A stretch of DNA of 64,000 bases from Daphnia carinata (lineage: Eukaryota; Arthropoda; Branchiopoda; Diplostraca; Daphniidae): positions 1 to 64,000 of the forward strand of contig NC_081332.1 of the NCBI RefSeq assembly GCF_022539665.2. The letters are read 5' to 3'. The stretch's first letter is position 1, and every line of letters begins with the position of its first letter. The position numbers and the translations under genes are program-made. A model generated the notes under the pieces. It did no database searches. It saw only the letters and a list, made by a program, of their open reading frames with translations, and was not told where the DNA came from. This document shows positions 42,101-56,514 of this stretch, in pieces.

Positions 42101-45100
42101 AACATTTCCCTTTAATTTTGTTACGAAGCATTAAAGAAAAAAGATAGAAAAAGTTCAAATCACACGAAACGGCTAATTGGGAATCGGCCAGCCCAGCGAA
42201 AAAGAAAATATATTTAAAAAAAAAAGATACTTACATGGTATTGAAAAGTTCCTTATAATTATCATCGCCCTTATTCTCTCCCACCAGGACGTCCAGTTTA
42301 TCAATCAACTCCGATTCCACCTTTTTTCCACATTAGAAATGAATTTTAAACACACACACAAAATCAGATGGCATTTATCATTGCGACAATCACCTGTTTG
42401 AAATTGCCGCGGTGTCGATGCTCGCAGTCGAGCATGTCGAAGAAAATGGGCAACGTAGCCCGACGTAAAGTCGGTTCGGGTACCAGGGTAACTTGCAGAA
42501 AGGGACCCACCATCGACGGTATAAAATGGATCTTGTAATCACCGATGGCATTCCACATGGTCTACATGGGGGGGGGGGGGGGGTGGCGAAGCAAAACAAA
42601 AACATTAACACACTTTCGAACCTTACAAGATTGAGAAGACGTGTGTTTCCTACAAGGATTTGGAAACCCATTTGAACTCGCATATCACCGCCCTGAGCTC
42701 GGACCATTTTCAACCGTTGTCCAGCTGTGCGTTTCTCCAGCTGCAAGTTGGGCTGCGTCAAGAACGAGACGGCCAGGTCGAAATAATTGCTCCACAACTG
42801 CACGAAATTGAACCTCCCATTTAAAACGCATTCAAACGAAAAATTATAGCATTAAAAAAAAATTCGCGTGATGTTTACCTGACTATCAAACCATCCAGAG
42901 TCGAGAAAGTAGGCTACAAGCGGTTGCGTCATATGGTCCAGGGCAGCCAACATGACGCGGTTGACAACACAGTGCATGGTGGACCACTCCAGTGGGAAGA
43001 CGTGCTCTCCCTGACGGGCCAGCGTCCGCAGCACGGCGAACAGTTGCAACAGAAAATCCTTGAGTGGCTTGCGCTCCGATAATTCAGACCACAGCCGATC
43101 GTAATGTCCCTGATCAAGCAGTTCTAACACGCTGAGCAAGCACGCGACCAGTGGACCCTGGCAAAATGATTCAAAGTTTAAAAATAAACCACCGTGAGGA
43201 AAAAAAAAAGAAAGCCAATTTTTCCGAATCGTTTAAAGAAAACCATTACCACGTTGGAATCCGTTTTCTGAGCTAATTGCACGGCTTGGATGAGAACGCC
43301 CAGCGTGGCCAACGCGATCGTTTCCACATCGCGGTACCAGACGTTGTCCTCTGTCGTGTCGTCGGCCATGCTCATGTTGCGATAGAAATTCATCATGTGG
43401 CCCAGCGTTTCCGTGCAAAACGACGTGACCAACGGCTGCGATAAGTGAAGCCGCAGCTGGCGGCAGACGGTGGGCAGCAAAATGGCACGAGCGGCCGATG
43501 ATTCCGTGAACAGCGGCCCTCTGACGGTGGTGAGTACGAGCTCCATTCTGGCCGTGGCTATCAACGGATGCGGTTCTTTCGGCAGGCTGTCGATCAGCGA
43601 AGATAATAATTTGGCTGCCTCCGCTTGACTCAGAATTCGGCTCAGCTGTTCCACCACCGTGTAAATATTGCGCAGCAAGACGACCTTTTTTTTTTTAAAT
43701 CAAAATTTTAAATGTTATCGAAATGATTTCAAAGTGAAAGGCGAAATGGCGCGCGTACTTGGGTGTTGACAAGCGCATCGTTGTAGAGCGAAGCGACTTT
43801 ATTGAAAGTGGCAAAGAGGGACTGGAGAAATTGGCGGAAATCGTCTCCTTCGTGGTTTTCCAAGATGGCCCTGGCGTAGAGCCGCCGTGATTGGATAACC
43901 AGTTTGAAGAGAATTTCAAAAGCTCGGAAACACTGTTGGATAGGTTCGTGCTTGCAATCACTGCTCGTATGAACACGATCTGTACACTGCTGGACACAAC
44001 TCAGCAGTCCCCTTGAGCATTTAAAAAAAATTACATCATTGAATTAGCCAATCGGTTGGCTTTTTCATTCAGAATATGAATCTACTTGTAAGCCAAAGCA
44101 GCCGAAAAATGATCGGTTATGTAGGCGTCCACGACCGACTTGAAATGCTGGAATTTACTATCGTCCAGCAAACTCAAAATATTCACCTAAAAATAAAAAA
44201 AATAAATTTAAAGAGTTGCAATGTTTAAAATGGATAAGAAAAACATCGGCGTTTAGATTACCAAAACTTCAAAGACCAATCCGGAATGGGGCGTTGCGTT
44301 TCCTTCAGAATCGGAGAACATGACGAAAAGCGAATCCAGCACGTCTTGGAGGAACTTAACCAACTCCTCCCCTCGCAAACGCATGACCAGGTTGAGCGTG
44401 TCGGTAATCCGTTCCGGATGAGACTTCCACTTGAGCAGCGACAGCAAATTGGCTGGAAAAAAAAAAAAAAAAGAAAAATTATAAAACGCGTCAAAGATCA
44501 TTAAGTCGGGCCGTCCTTCGTTATACGCCCAAAAATGGATTTCATACCGTTCTGAGTGAGTTTCGTGGAACAAAGGTAGAAAGCCACCGTGACTGACTCA
44601 CGGCTGTTGCGCTGAAACGACGCACAGGATGGAGACGATGAGGCGATGGACGCAGTGGCCTGAACGGCCGCCGATTGGACCTGCTTCGTCGAGTAGGGCA
44701 ACTGCAGATAGGAGACGGACGGATCTTTCAAGCGGGCACAGTCCTCCACTTTATAAACCAACAGTTGATGCTGTCCGTCCGGTAAGACGGTTCCATCGCG
44801 GTCCATCAGCGGGATGAACGAGAAGCCGATTAGCCTTTTCTCCGTTTTATCTTTGGCTGAAAACGGGAAAATAATCAATGAACATCGATTCAAAATGGAG
44901 GACAACAATGACTCACTGCTGCAATGCCGATATTCAAGGCGTAAATGGGCACCGTAATACTTTTCGATGGGCAATGACACTTTGATCATTTCGTACCAAA
45001 CCGGTCCGTTCATGTGGTAGAGAACCACTGATTGGTGTTGCGTTACTCCTTCCGCGTTCGACGCTCCGTACAAGCAGTTCTACGAGAAAAACAAAAACAA

Positions 45101-48100
45101 AACAAAAACAAAGGACAATATTCAAATGGATGATGAGGAAGGGGGGGGGGGATATCAATTCGATTTGATCAGCTGTTGTTTCTTAGAGTTTGATAGATTT
45201 TTTTTTTTTTTTCTCCATTGTTTCGATATAGCTAACAAGGGTGATGAATGTAACTAACAAGAAAAGATGGCACGGAGGATAATCAAGGCCATTCTTTAAC
45301 AAAAAAAAAAAAAAAAAAAAACATGCATTGTGACAACGAGCGCCGGTCTGGACCGGTTAATATGCACGCATGGATTATTCATGCATTTCGCTCCACGACA
45401 CGAAAGAAAAGGAAGAAAAATACATTATTGATTAGCATCGTAAAAAAAAAAAAACCCGGTTTCACCCTCCCCCCCCCTCCTTCTCTTCACCGTGACACCG
45501 ATCGTGGGAAGGAAAGGAAAGGGGCGGGAGAGCGTCGTGCACTTGCGTCACATCAACGTCATTTCAACGTGAAAAAGGAAAAAATCTTTTCGAGTTCGTG
45601 CCATTGCATGTTCAATACTTGTCAAATTGCTCGACGAATCTAAATTTAACCTGAAGTTTACCTGAATGGGCCTGCCAAACTCGTCTAAAACTTGAACGGT
45701 AACCTCGACGTTTTGCTGGACGTCTTTCCTCCACGTTCGAACTCGCCCCGTTCGATTACAAAGTACAAATCGTTCCTGTCAACAGCACAGAACGGCCATT
45801 TAGAATATAAAAAAAACAAACAACGAAATAATGTACACACGCACATGAAAGCGAAAAAAAAAAAAAAAAAAAAAAAGAAAAGAAAATTTGAATAATTTGC
45901 GCATATGTGAAAGTAGTAAATGCGAATTGCAAACCTGACGTCACCAGGCATGATGACGTCGGGAAAGCCAAGTTTCTGAGTCAATGGGACATTTTTCAAC
46001 AGGTGAATGTACTCGTGTCGCAAGGCGGCCAGTTCCCCACGCAACAGCCGCAGCGAGACGACCACACCTACGTAGTAAGGAGGAAGTGATTAGCAAAAGA
46101 AAAGAAAACAAAAATCCCCGAAAATGAATAGGAAAAAATACGAATGGTTGATCAATCACCTTGAGAAACTTGTCCGGATAAGAGGCTGAATTTGCTAGTC
46201 GATTTCTTGGCTATCAATTCGTGTTGCCATAGGCCGTAATCCTTCTCGTCGCTTTGATACAATTTCAGAGGGTATTCACGTTCCTCTTCGTCTTCAGGGC
46301 CAAGGCCGTTGGCGTCGGCCAGCAACTCGGCCAGGGACAGGACGGCGACGGCGTGAGGACGTCGGTACGTCTGATTGAGCGGTTTCTTCGACGACTCGGT
46401 GTAGAGCAGCCGTCCCAGACGGACCACTTGCACCACCAGATATAAATCCTTTTTCAAATCGGCGCTGCCCAGTTCCTGTAAACAAAAATTCACGACGCGT
46501 AGACCAAAAAAAAAAAAGAAAAGCTTTTAAAGCTATCGATATCGAAATGCAAAGTGGGATGATGGACGAAAGTGGGGAGGTGCGGCCGTACCGTGAAAAG
46601 CGTGGCGCTGTTGTTGGCTTTGCCGATGTAGCTGGAGAATCCCTCTTTGAAAACTTTGACTAGAAACTTTTCGCTACGAGCCAGACGAAAAAAAAAAAAA
46701 CAACAAAAAAAAACAGAAAATAAATGTCAATTGTCAACTACAAGCCAACGCCAAAAACACCCAAACGAAAAGAAAGAAATACAAAAATAAAACTTGTGTT
46801 TTAAGGGTTCACCTCACGTAGCGCGAGTGTTGCATGTCGTACAAAACGAAATACACCTCGGCATCTTCGCCGAGCGAGCAGCCAAAGTGACGCATCGACA
46901 GGTACAAGTGATGAGTGGCCGGACGCGATTCCGCATTCTTGCCACCTCTGGCCGGCAGAGTGGAATTCCACTAGAATTTAATCCCGCAAAATAAAAAAAA
47001 AATGTAACATTAATTTCGTAAACGAAAATAAACAAACAATGAACTGAGAAAGCTTTGCCTACCGTGGCACTGCGGTTCTTTTCGGCACTCGTCACATGCT
47101 AGTGCAAATAATAACGAAAGAAAAAAGTGAGCATTAAAATGAGTGTTATTAATTCAAGATGAACGAAACGTATCAAGAAACTGGAACGTACGACGTTGTA
47201 GAGTTGATACACTCCAAGGGTATCGGGTCCGACGATGCGTTCGTCGATTCGCGGCACCAAGTCCAGTCCCAGTTTCCTAAACAGAAATTTAAAGAAAATA
47301 TATGTGTTCAATGCCGCCCTTTCCTTTCTTTCATCTTCTGACAAGGGGGAGTTCGCTCAAAAAAACGCAACTTGGCATTGGCATGGAAATATGTGTTTCC
47401 GAACGAACGTGACACGCGGAGAATGAGACGGGCAAAATGTGACTTTATGGCATTGGAGACAAACTCCGAGTTCTTTATTTTTTATTTTTATTTTAGATTT
47501 TTACAATTTAACAAGCGCAGTATGGGGGCCCCTGGAGCCGTAAAAATGGTGTTGGCCATGTTGCTATGACCGTGCCTTTAAATCCAGTATTATACCCATT
47601 TCAATTTAAAATGCGCCAGACATACATAAAAAGAAAAGAAAAAAAAAAAAAAGTCTTCTCTCTCTCTTTTCTTTTTTTTTTCTTCTTCTTCTTTAAGGAA
47701 AAAAAAAAAAAAAAACCGGTCGAACTTGTATCCTAGACGATAAAGAATACAGACACACACAGAGAAACCCAATGGCCAAATAGGGTGGCCGTCATCGACC
47801 GCTTTTTACACGTTGGCCAAGACCGGTTTGAAATTATTCTTCATGTTGAGGAGAAAAAAGAAAAAAAAAACAGCAATGTCAACTGGTTTCCTTCTTTTCT
47901 GAAAGTATGGACAAACGCTAGCATATTTAAAAATTAAGGTTGGAAGAAAAAAAAAATGGAATAATAAAACAAAACAAAAATCTAGAAGCCGTTAAGACGG
48001 TGTCTCGTATCAAGAGTTCGAGACTACCGTTTGCAGTAGCCCGATGCCAGGTTGTCAACTTTCTTCTTTTCTTAAACAATAAAAAAAAAATAGATAAATA

Positions 48101-51100
48101 AATAAAAATAAAATGTTAACAAAAAAAAAAAAAAAAATAAAGAGGAAAGGAGGGGGGAGGATTGAAGGCTTAGCTCTCCGCATTCCGTGACATACGACCC
48201 GAAAAAATGAAAAAAACTTGCCGCCATTTTTTAAACCAAACGTTTTTTTTTTGTTTTTTTTAACTTAATAAAAATAAATTTAAAAAAAGAATATGCTGTT
48301 GCGATGGCTATCGCGGGTTTCGAATCTCTTCGGTCGTCATCCGACACTTGCGTAACGGCGTGACAAAATGGACGACAGGGTTAAAAGAACCCACCGACTA
48401 GAGATCTCGGCGCCCATATCTTTCAAAAAAGAAACATGGCAGCTGCTTACCCATGCACACACAGCTCATAAACAGGAATTTCGTTTTATTATTAATTTTT
48501 TTTTTGTTTGTGTTCCCTTGGAGAAAATGTGGGGGTGGGCAGGCTGGGGTATAACCAAACCCCCAAAAAAATTAAAAATTAAAGGTAAAAATAAAAAAAA
48601 AAATAAGTTGATAAAAAAGGGGGAGGAAAAAACAAAACAAACACGCTGGAAAAATGAGTAAGGATAGTCAATGATGAAGCAATGTGTTGGTTAAGACACG
48701 CACACAAAAAAAAAAAAAAACCAAACACATTGTGACATTTCCGGCCGTTCCACTACCGCTTTCGTACGTCCATAAAAGGAATTTGGCTCGTTGTCTTCCG
48801 CTCGGAATACACAAAGAAAAAAAGGACGTGACGTGACGTCAACTGCGCCGCAGAAACCCAAACGCAAAGAGAAAGAAAAAGGAAAGAACCGTGGTTTTTT
48901 TTTAGTTTTTTTTTTTAACCCCAATCAAAAAGATATAACAACTCCGTCTTAGAAATTTGTAAAGATCAGTCGAATCAAAGACACGCGAGTTTTACGATCA
49001 TGTCGGTGGTCAAGCTGTTGGCCGGTATCGGCGCTTTCTTCAAAGTGCGTTACCTGCACGACAAGGCCGTCATAGACAACACCGTGTTCCGTCTTCACTA
49101 CCGTTTCACGAGTGCCTTCTTCTTCGCCGCCTGCGTGCTCACGACGGCCTTCAATTTCTTCGGCAATCCGATCGAATGCATGACCGGAGAGCCGTTCTCC
49201 AGACCGGACGTGCTCAACACCTACTGCTGGCTGCACAGCACGTTCACGTTGGCCAAGCGAGAAGGCCAACGCGTTGGAATCGAATTCGCTCATCCGGGAG
49301 TCGGCCCCGAGAAAGGCGACAGCGAACATCTCTACCACAGTTATTACCAATGGGTGCCGTTCGTCCTGTTCCTGCAGGGCGTCCTCTTCTACCTGCCGCA
49401 CTGGTTGTGGAAAATGAACGAAGGCGGACGCGTCAGAAAGATGACCGACAGCAGTCGGGGCGCCAGCATCGGACAAGATGGCGCACGCCACGATCATTGC
49501 ACTTCCCTGTTCAACTACTTGGCGCAAACGATGCGATATCATCGCAGTCTGGTCTTCGCCTACGTTACGTGCGAGGTGCTCAACTTCGTCAACGTGGTGG
49601 GCAACATCTACTTCATCAATCGGTTCCTGAAAGGCGCCTTCTTAACGTACGGCATGCGTGTGGTTGAGCTGTCGAACGAAGACCAGGAGGACCGCGCCGA
49701 TCCCATGGTCGAGGTCTTCCCGCGCATGACCAAATGCAATTTCCACATGTACGGCTCGTCGGGAACGATCCAGAAGATTGACGCCCTCTGCCTCCTCCCG
49801 CTCAACATCGCCAACGAAAAGATCTACATCTTCCTCTGGTTCTGGCTCATTATCTTGTCAGTGATTACCGGTTTAGCCCTGATCTACCGATTGGCCATGT
49901 TTATGTCCCCGATGTTCCGCCTCTTTCTCATCCGTCGCCTGGCATCGCCATCAAAGGTAAATGTCTATTGAAATGGCAGCTCATTTGGACGGGCTGAATA
50001 CACGAAACAAGTCTTTTTCTCGTTTTATAGCTGAAAAATTCAAATGATGGGACAAACTAAAAACAAAACGTTTCGTATTTTTCTTTTTTTTTGGACAGGC
50101 CTCGTCAGAGTCGGTCGTCTGGCGTGTCCCTGTCGGTGATTACTTTCTCCTGCACATGTTGGGCAAGAACCTGGAAGGCTTCCTGTTCAACCGATTGATG
50201 GACGACCTGGCTAAGCACCTGACCAGTAACCCCAACGAGATGGACGAACGACGACGTGTCCCGTTCACACGCCAGACGTCCAAGTTGTCCGAGCTGATGT
50301 CGTCGGTTGGCAGACGCGCTTCGTTCAGGGCTGAACCGAAAGCGATCTACGTGCCAATGGAAGAACCATCCATTACGAAATCACAAACCATTGATTAAGT
50401 CATTTACTGTTTTTTTTCCTATTTTTTTTTTTGTTTTCTGATCGAAATCTGCGTACCGTTCGAAATTGTTGTTTTTTTTTTTAAGTTTCTGTCTACGATT
50501 CAAAAAAATACACTTGAATTTTTTTGGTTTGACCTTTTAACGCAAAGTGGGGGATTCTTTTCTGTTTTCTTTTTGTCAGATTGATCTTTTTCTTTTCTTT
50601 TTTGTTTCTTTACCCTCCCTGCCCTTTTTGTCTCAGCCCTGGGGTTCTCTACCTTTTTTGGGGAGGAAAGGTAATCAAAAATAAAAAAAAAGAAGAACGA
50701 AAAAGAAAATGTTTCGTTTTCCACATGTCTGGAATGTGTAAGCTTGTCGCTTTTAGTCTCATTTTTTTCCCCCAACAAGAACGATCGAGATCATTTCTGC
50801 TTCGAGTGTCAACTTGCAACCAAAAGGCCAAACGCTGAACATTTAACAGGTAACAAAAAAAAAAAAAAAAAAAAAAAAGAAACAAACGAGAGATAACCGA
50901 ATGAGACTCTTCCCGCTTGTCAATCACGGCATTTTTTTGACGATGAAACCAACCGGTTTAGACATTTAAAAAAAAAAAAAAGAAAAGGTCTTGTTTTTTA
51001 AATGTCTGATTTTTTTTTGTTTTGTTTTGTTTTTGTTTCAACTTTGGTTATTTTCAGTGACATGTCAGTGGTTCGCCTTTTCAGTGTTTTTGCCACCCTC

Positions 51101-54100
51101 TTGAAAGTCAAGTTGTTGCAAGACAAACCGGTGGTGGACAACGCCATTTTCCGACTCCATTATCGATTCACGTGCGTCTTCTTCCTGGCGGCCAGCCTCC
51201 TGGCCACAGCCATCGATTTCTTCGGCAAACCCATCGACTGCGTGATCGATAAGGGCGTTCCCTACGCCAGGATTCTCAACACGTACTGCTGGATCCAGCA
51301 CACGTTCACCGTCCCGCTGGACGAGCTTCAAATTAGTCCGGGTGTCGGTCCCGATTCGAACGAGAAGCGTTTTCACAGCTACTACCAATGGGTGCCGTTC
51401 GTCCTGTTCTTCCAGGGCATGCTCTTCTACCTGCCGCACTGGATCTGGAAGCGATTCGAGAATGGCATCGTTGGTGGCTTGACGGCAGGCGCCCGCCGAT
51501 TCGATTTGAAAGGTCAAGACGCCACGTTTAGCCGACCGCTGCTGTCGAATTACCTGAACGAAACGATTGGGACGCACGGCCACTTGGGCGTGGCTCACGT
51601 CACTTGCGAGCTCTTTAACTTGGTCAACGCCATCGGTAATGTCTACCTGATCGACCTGTTCCTCGGTGGCTACTTTGTCGATTACGGATGGAAAGTGTTA
51701 CAACAGCAAAGCCTCGACCAGGAGGATCGACGCGACCACATGATTGAAACTTTCCCGCGCGTCACCAAGTGCACGTTTCACAGTTACGGACCGTCGGGAG
51801 GCGTGCAGCGACACGACGCTCTTTGCGTCCTACCCGTCAACGTGATCAACGAAAAGATTTACGTATTCGCTTGGTTCTGGCTGGTTTTGCTGGCCATCGT
51901 TTCCCTGTTCGCCCTGCTCTATCGTTTGGTCGTCATGGTTTCGCCAGCGGTCCGCCATCTTGCTTTGAAACGTGTCGGTTTGACCACGTGCGATCAGCAA
52001 TCGATGGTCATCCTGAGTCGGCGGCTTCCCTATCCTGATTGTTATTTGCTCATCTTGCTGGGCAAAAATTTGCAAGTTGCCGTGTATCGTGATTTGTTGG
52101 ACGATTTGGCCCATTACCTCGATCATTCTCATCTCAACTGTTAAAAATGTTGTTTTCGGCTGTTAAATAAAACGCTTTCCGACTACTGTTTTAGGCTATT
52201 TTTTTTTTTTTTTTTTTTTTGTAAGACGGTAGCAAGCTGCGATTGGGGGCATTCTATTAAAGATTTTGGTCGGCCCACCTGGACCAAAAATAAAAAGAAA
52301 AAAAAAAAGAAAAAGGCCTCGTTATTGGGAGAGAGTCTCTTTTCTGTTGGTAAGCAACAATGGGAAAGAGAAGAAGAGAAGGGGGGGGGGGGGTAAAATG
52401 CCTCCCAGACACGGATTGAGATTTCAAGCTCAATAAAAAGAGGCCATTGAGCATGCCGCGGGATGAATAATGAGGCTGACTCTTCTTGGCCTTGGTCGAC
52501 CAGCAGCGCCATACCAAATGAGATAGACAACTCGATTTTCTCTCTGCATCACCCCTCCTCCCATACGCCCATTCTCTCCCCCCCCCCTTTTTTTTTGTTC
52601 CATCTTTTTTTCCATTTTACTTTTGCTGAACTGTTCTAAAAAAATTTCATTCCAAAAAAAACAAAACAAAAAAAAAGAGCACTAGAAAAAAAATGAAAAC
52701 ACGAAGGGGGAAAAGAAAAAAAATATATATGTGAAATAAAGTATAACCGGCACTAAGGATGATCCATCACATGACCTCACAAGGGGGGCAGCGGCGGACT
52801 TCACAAAACCCCCTCCAACCACAACGAAAATATTTATAAATATCGTCTAGTACCCAATTGTGTACGTTTCTCTATTGGGCCATCTATTTTATGTGTGTGT
52901 GTCTGTGTGTGTGTGTGCATGTTGAAGGAAACAAATGAACGTCGGCGAATGATACGCATGTTTCGCTTGTACACACTTCAAAAGAAAAAACAAAACAAAA
53001 CAAAAATGAGACACACACGCCACCGTTCAATGGACCAGTTAAAAAGACACTCATCAAACAACGGTGGGCACGCACACACACACACACACACTAATAAACA
53101 TGCAATTTGTGTGTGTGTGTGTGTGTACGTCAGAATGCACCTCCATGTTCTTTTGTGCGTGTGTGTGAACGTGGTGCAAGTGGAAGAAAGAGATTTTCCA
53201 AGAGAGGAAACCTGTTTTTGGGTCTCGGTGGTTGGTGTGTGTCCAGGGGGGTCGGCTATATAACAAGGCCCTAGCTGACAGGGCTGGCTCTCACTACGAG
53301 TCGAGAGCTCCGACCATCCACAGGTGTTTGTGTTGTGTGCGTTTTGTTCTCGAGTGAATTGCAGTTTGTTTTGTTTTTCCGTTGTTGACTTGCAGTGTGT
53401 CTCATCAACCAGTGTGCACAACTCGACTGGCCAAAGAAACTCTTCGTTATTTCTCTCGGATCATCTACATTTGCTTAGGTAACACACAAAAAAAGAATGC
53501 TCAAAGAAAAAAACTAGCTGAAAGTCAAAACAGAAAAGAAAAAGAAAAAAGTACACAAACAAATTGGTCAGTGTGCTATAGGGATAGTTTTGTTTTTCCT
53601 TTCAGCTCGTAAAGACCACACCTGGTGTCTTTTGTTAGTCGTATCTTTTTCACGGCAGGTGATCTCTTCCCTTCCAAGTCGTTATGACCAACTGGCAATA
53701 ACTCCCCAACGTGTTCTCTATGGGCGCGTAACCCAATGATCAAGTCATTCATCCTCCCAATCTTTTTTTTTTCTTTTCTTTTCTTTCATTCTTTTGCTTT
53801 GTTAAACAGGACGAAAAATAACAAAAGCTTTTTTTTTCCTGTCGATTTTTTTTTGTGTGGAAAGAAATAGCCGAATCAACGTCGATGTTACGTTTTTTCG
53901 ATAACAAGCTGCAATTGATCTGCGACTACTGAAGTAGCTTTTTGTGCATTACAAAAAAAAAAAATATCCTTAAGGCTATTGGGAAAACATTTGAGATATT
54001 TTAGGGGAGAAATCGAAGGATGGCGATAGGGAAAAACGAAAGAAAAAGCCAAACATGGCAGAGGGAGAAAACCATTCCAAAAAAAAAAAAAAAAAAAAAA

Positions 54101-55849
54101 ACCTCGTGCAACTGCGAATGCCGATCACGTCCCGACTCTTTTCTTTCTGTCGTTCAACACGACGACCGATTTTCAGTGTTTTCTCGATAGCCGAATAGGC
54201 CACGAGTCGTGTCACACACACACACACTTACGCATTTAAAAGTTTTTTTTCCCGATCGGCTAACGCTATAAAAACTTTTTAAGCGAAAATAAATAAATAA
54301 ATAAAATAAAGAGTAAGTTTTTAACACAAGAGAGGCTCAAGAAGACATGCCCGGACAGGTATGCAGCTTAGCCTGCAGCCACGTTACACAAAAGGCAAAC
54401 CGGCTATGCCGCATTCTTGGCCTCCAGTGTGTCTGTGTGTGTGTGTGTGTGCACTTGCAGATGATGCCTTCAACAACAATAACAAAAAGAAAACAAAAGA
54501 GATTGCTAGTGTGTGTCTCGCTGTTGTTGCACATGCCCACCCGTGTCGAAATCGTTAACTAGTGAGTTGATTGTGTTTCACCCTTTGTTAATGGCTTGTT
54601 TTTTTTCTTCTTTGGATTGCAGGGCTGGGATCGAGTGCAACAGGACGACAATGTCGCTGATTGGATTACTGGGCAGCTTTGCCGGATTCGTTCGCGTACG
54701 ATTCCTGCACGACAAGGCAGATATCGACAATGCCGTCTTCCGTCTCCATTACCGTTTCACCAGCGCTTTCTTCTTTGCCGCTTGCGTCATTATCACTGCC
54801 TTCGACCTCATCGGCAGTCCAATTGACTGCATCACGGACGATGCCATTAGTCGACCGGAGGTGATCAACACCTACTGCTGGATCCAACACACATTCACTT
54901 TGCCCGGATCCTCGAAATTGCCTGGTGGTAAAGTCGTCCAGTATCCGCAAGCTTTCCAGGGTGTCGGCCCGGCCTACGAGGGACAGGGCGAACGGCGGAT
55001 TCATAGCTACTACCAGTGGGTTCCGTTCGTCCTCTTCTTCCAGGGCATCCTCTTCTACCTGCCGCATTGGATTTGGAAGCAGTTCGAGGATGGGACGGTG
55101 CGCAACATGACGGACGGAAGCCGCGGCCTGTTGCTGGGCTGGGTGGCCGAGGACCGCAAGATGCGCTCTTCGGCCCTGTCTCACTACCTGCAAGAGACGC
55201 TGCACACGCGCGGCCGTTTGGCTCTCGTCTACATCGGCTGCGAGGTCCTCAATTTGGTCAACGTCATTGGCAACATCTTCTTTATCGATCGGTTCCTCAA
55301 CGGCGCATTCCTCGACTACGGCACCCGAGTGATCCAGTATTCCAACATGGACCAAGAAGATCGTGATGACGTCCTCATCGAAGTCTTTCCTCGTATGACC
55401 AAGTGTACGTTCCATCGCTACGGCTCTTCAGGCAGCATCCAAACACATGACGCCCTTTGTGTTTTGGCATGGAACATTTTCAACGAAAAGATCTACATTT
55501 TCCTTTGGTTCTGGCTGATTCTGCTGTCCGTCCTGTCAGCCCTGGCGCTCGCCTATCGGCTGGTCATCGTCGTCTCGCCCATCGCGCGCCTCTTCGTCAT
55601 GCGGCGCGTCTCTTCGCCGTCGATGGACTCGGCCGAAACGGTCATCCGACGCGTCCCGTTCGGTGACTACTTCCTCATCCACATGCTCGGCAAGAATTTG
55701 GAAGGTTTCCTCTTCAACGGTCTCATCGACGATCTGGCTCATCGCTTCACGGCCGGCAACGATCCCAACAAAATCAATTCGTCCGCCGGCCTGGAATCAG
55801 CGCCCATTCTAAGCGCCCTGTACGGAAGCCCTGGCGAACGATGATTTTA

Positions 55850-55881
<32 letters not shown>

Positions 55882-56481
55882 AAAAAGAGATAGACCCCAC
55901 ATCATTTTCTTTTTTGTGTGTGTATGTGTGTGTGTTGTGAATGTGTGGGAAGGGGCATGGGGGCTCTCGTTTTATGAAAGATTTTTTTTTTTTTTTTCGT
56001 TTTGGTTTGATTTACATGAGCCAGCCAGATTCACTGTGATGTGCGCGCCACCGAGTTGTGTCAAAAAAAAAATGTGTGTGTAGCCTTTTTTTTTTCTTTG
56101 TTTTGTTTCTATTTTTAATCACTTTCTATTTTGTACTTTTGTTTTTTTTTCTTTAACACTTAACTTTGGTACTTTTTTTTTTGTTACTTTCATTCGATGT
56201 AATTCCTTTTTTTCCTCCCAAGTGTACTTGAACAGCCAGTGCCACCAAGACACACCTCATAAAATTTCTTTTATTTCTTTGCAAAATTCGCTACCCAACG
56301 GGAAAGAGTATTGGTTGTTTTCTCAAAAAAAAAAAAGAAAAAAAGAAAATGGATGGATGTAAATAACGAGATGAACAAATTCAAAAAAAGAAAAAGTAAT
56401 AAAAAAAATTGAATTTAGCTGTTGAAAAATTTCCTTTTAAAAAGTCGACCGCAAAAGGATTAGAAAAATCCAAGTGACTTC

Positions 56482-56514
<33 letters not shown>

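Larger units (their letters stand above)
52145..53256. other. Intergenic space between innexins B and C
   Basis: Non-coding and rich in simple repeats: T20 near 52200, G11-12 near 52381, (GT)n near 52892-52917, (CA)n 53073-53091 and (TG)n 53108-53126. Confidence 0.5.

Noticed and set aside
48368-48661. Plus-strand 97-codon lysine-rich ORF
   Set aside because: Low-complexity A-rich intronic sequence with no protein-like conservation.
51002-51061. Upstream extension of innexin B to an earlier ATG
   Set aside because: The extra residues precede a strong TTTTCAG acceptor and are not shared by the paralogues; the ATG at 51062 matches their N-termini.
54666-55415. Minus-strand 249-codon ORF
   Set aside because: Antisense shadow of innexin C; similar shadows lie opposite innexins A and B.
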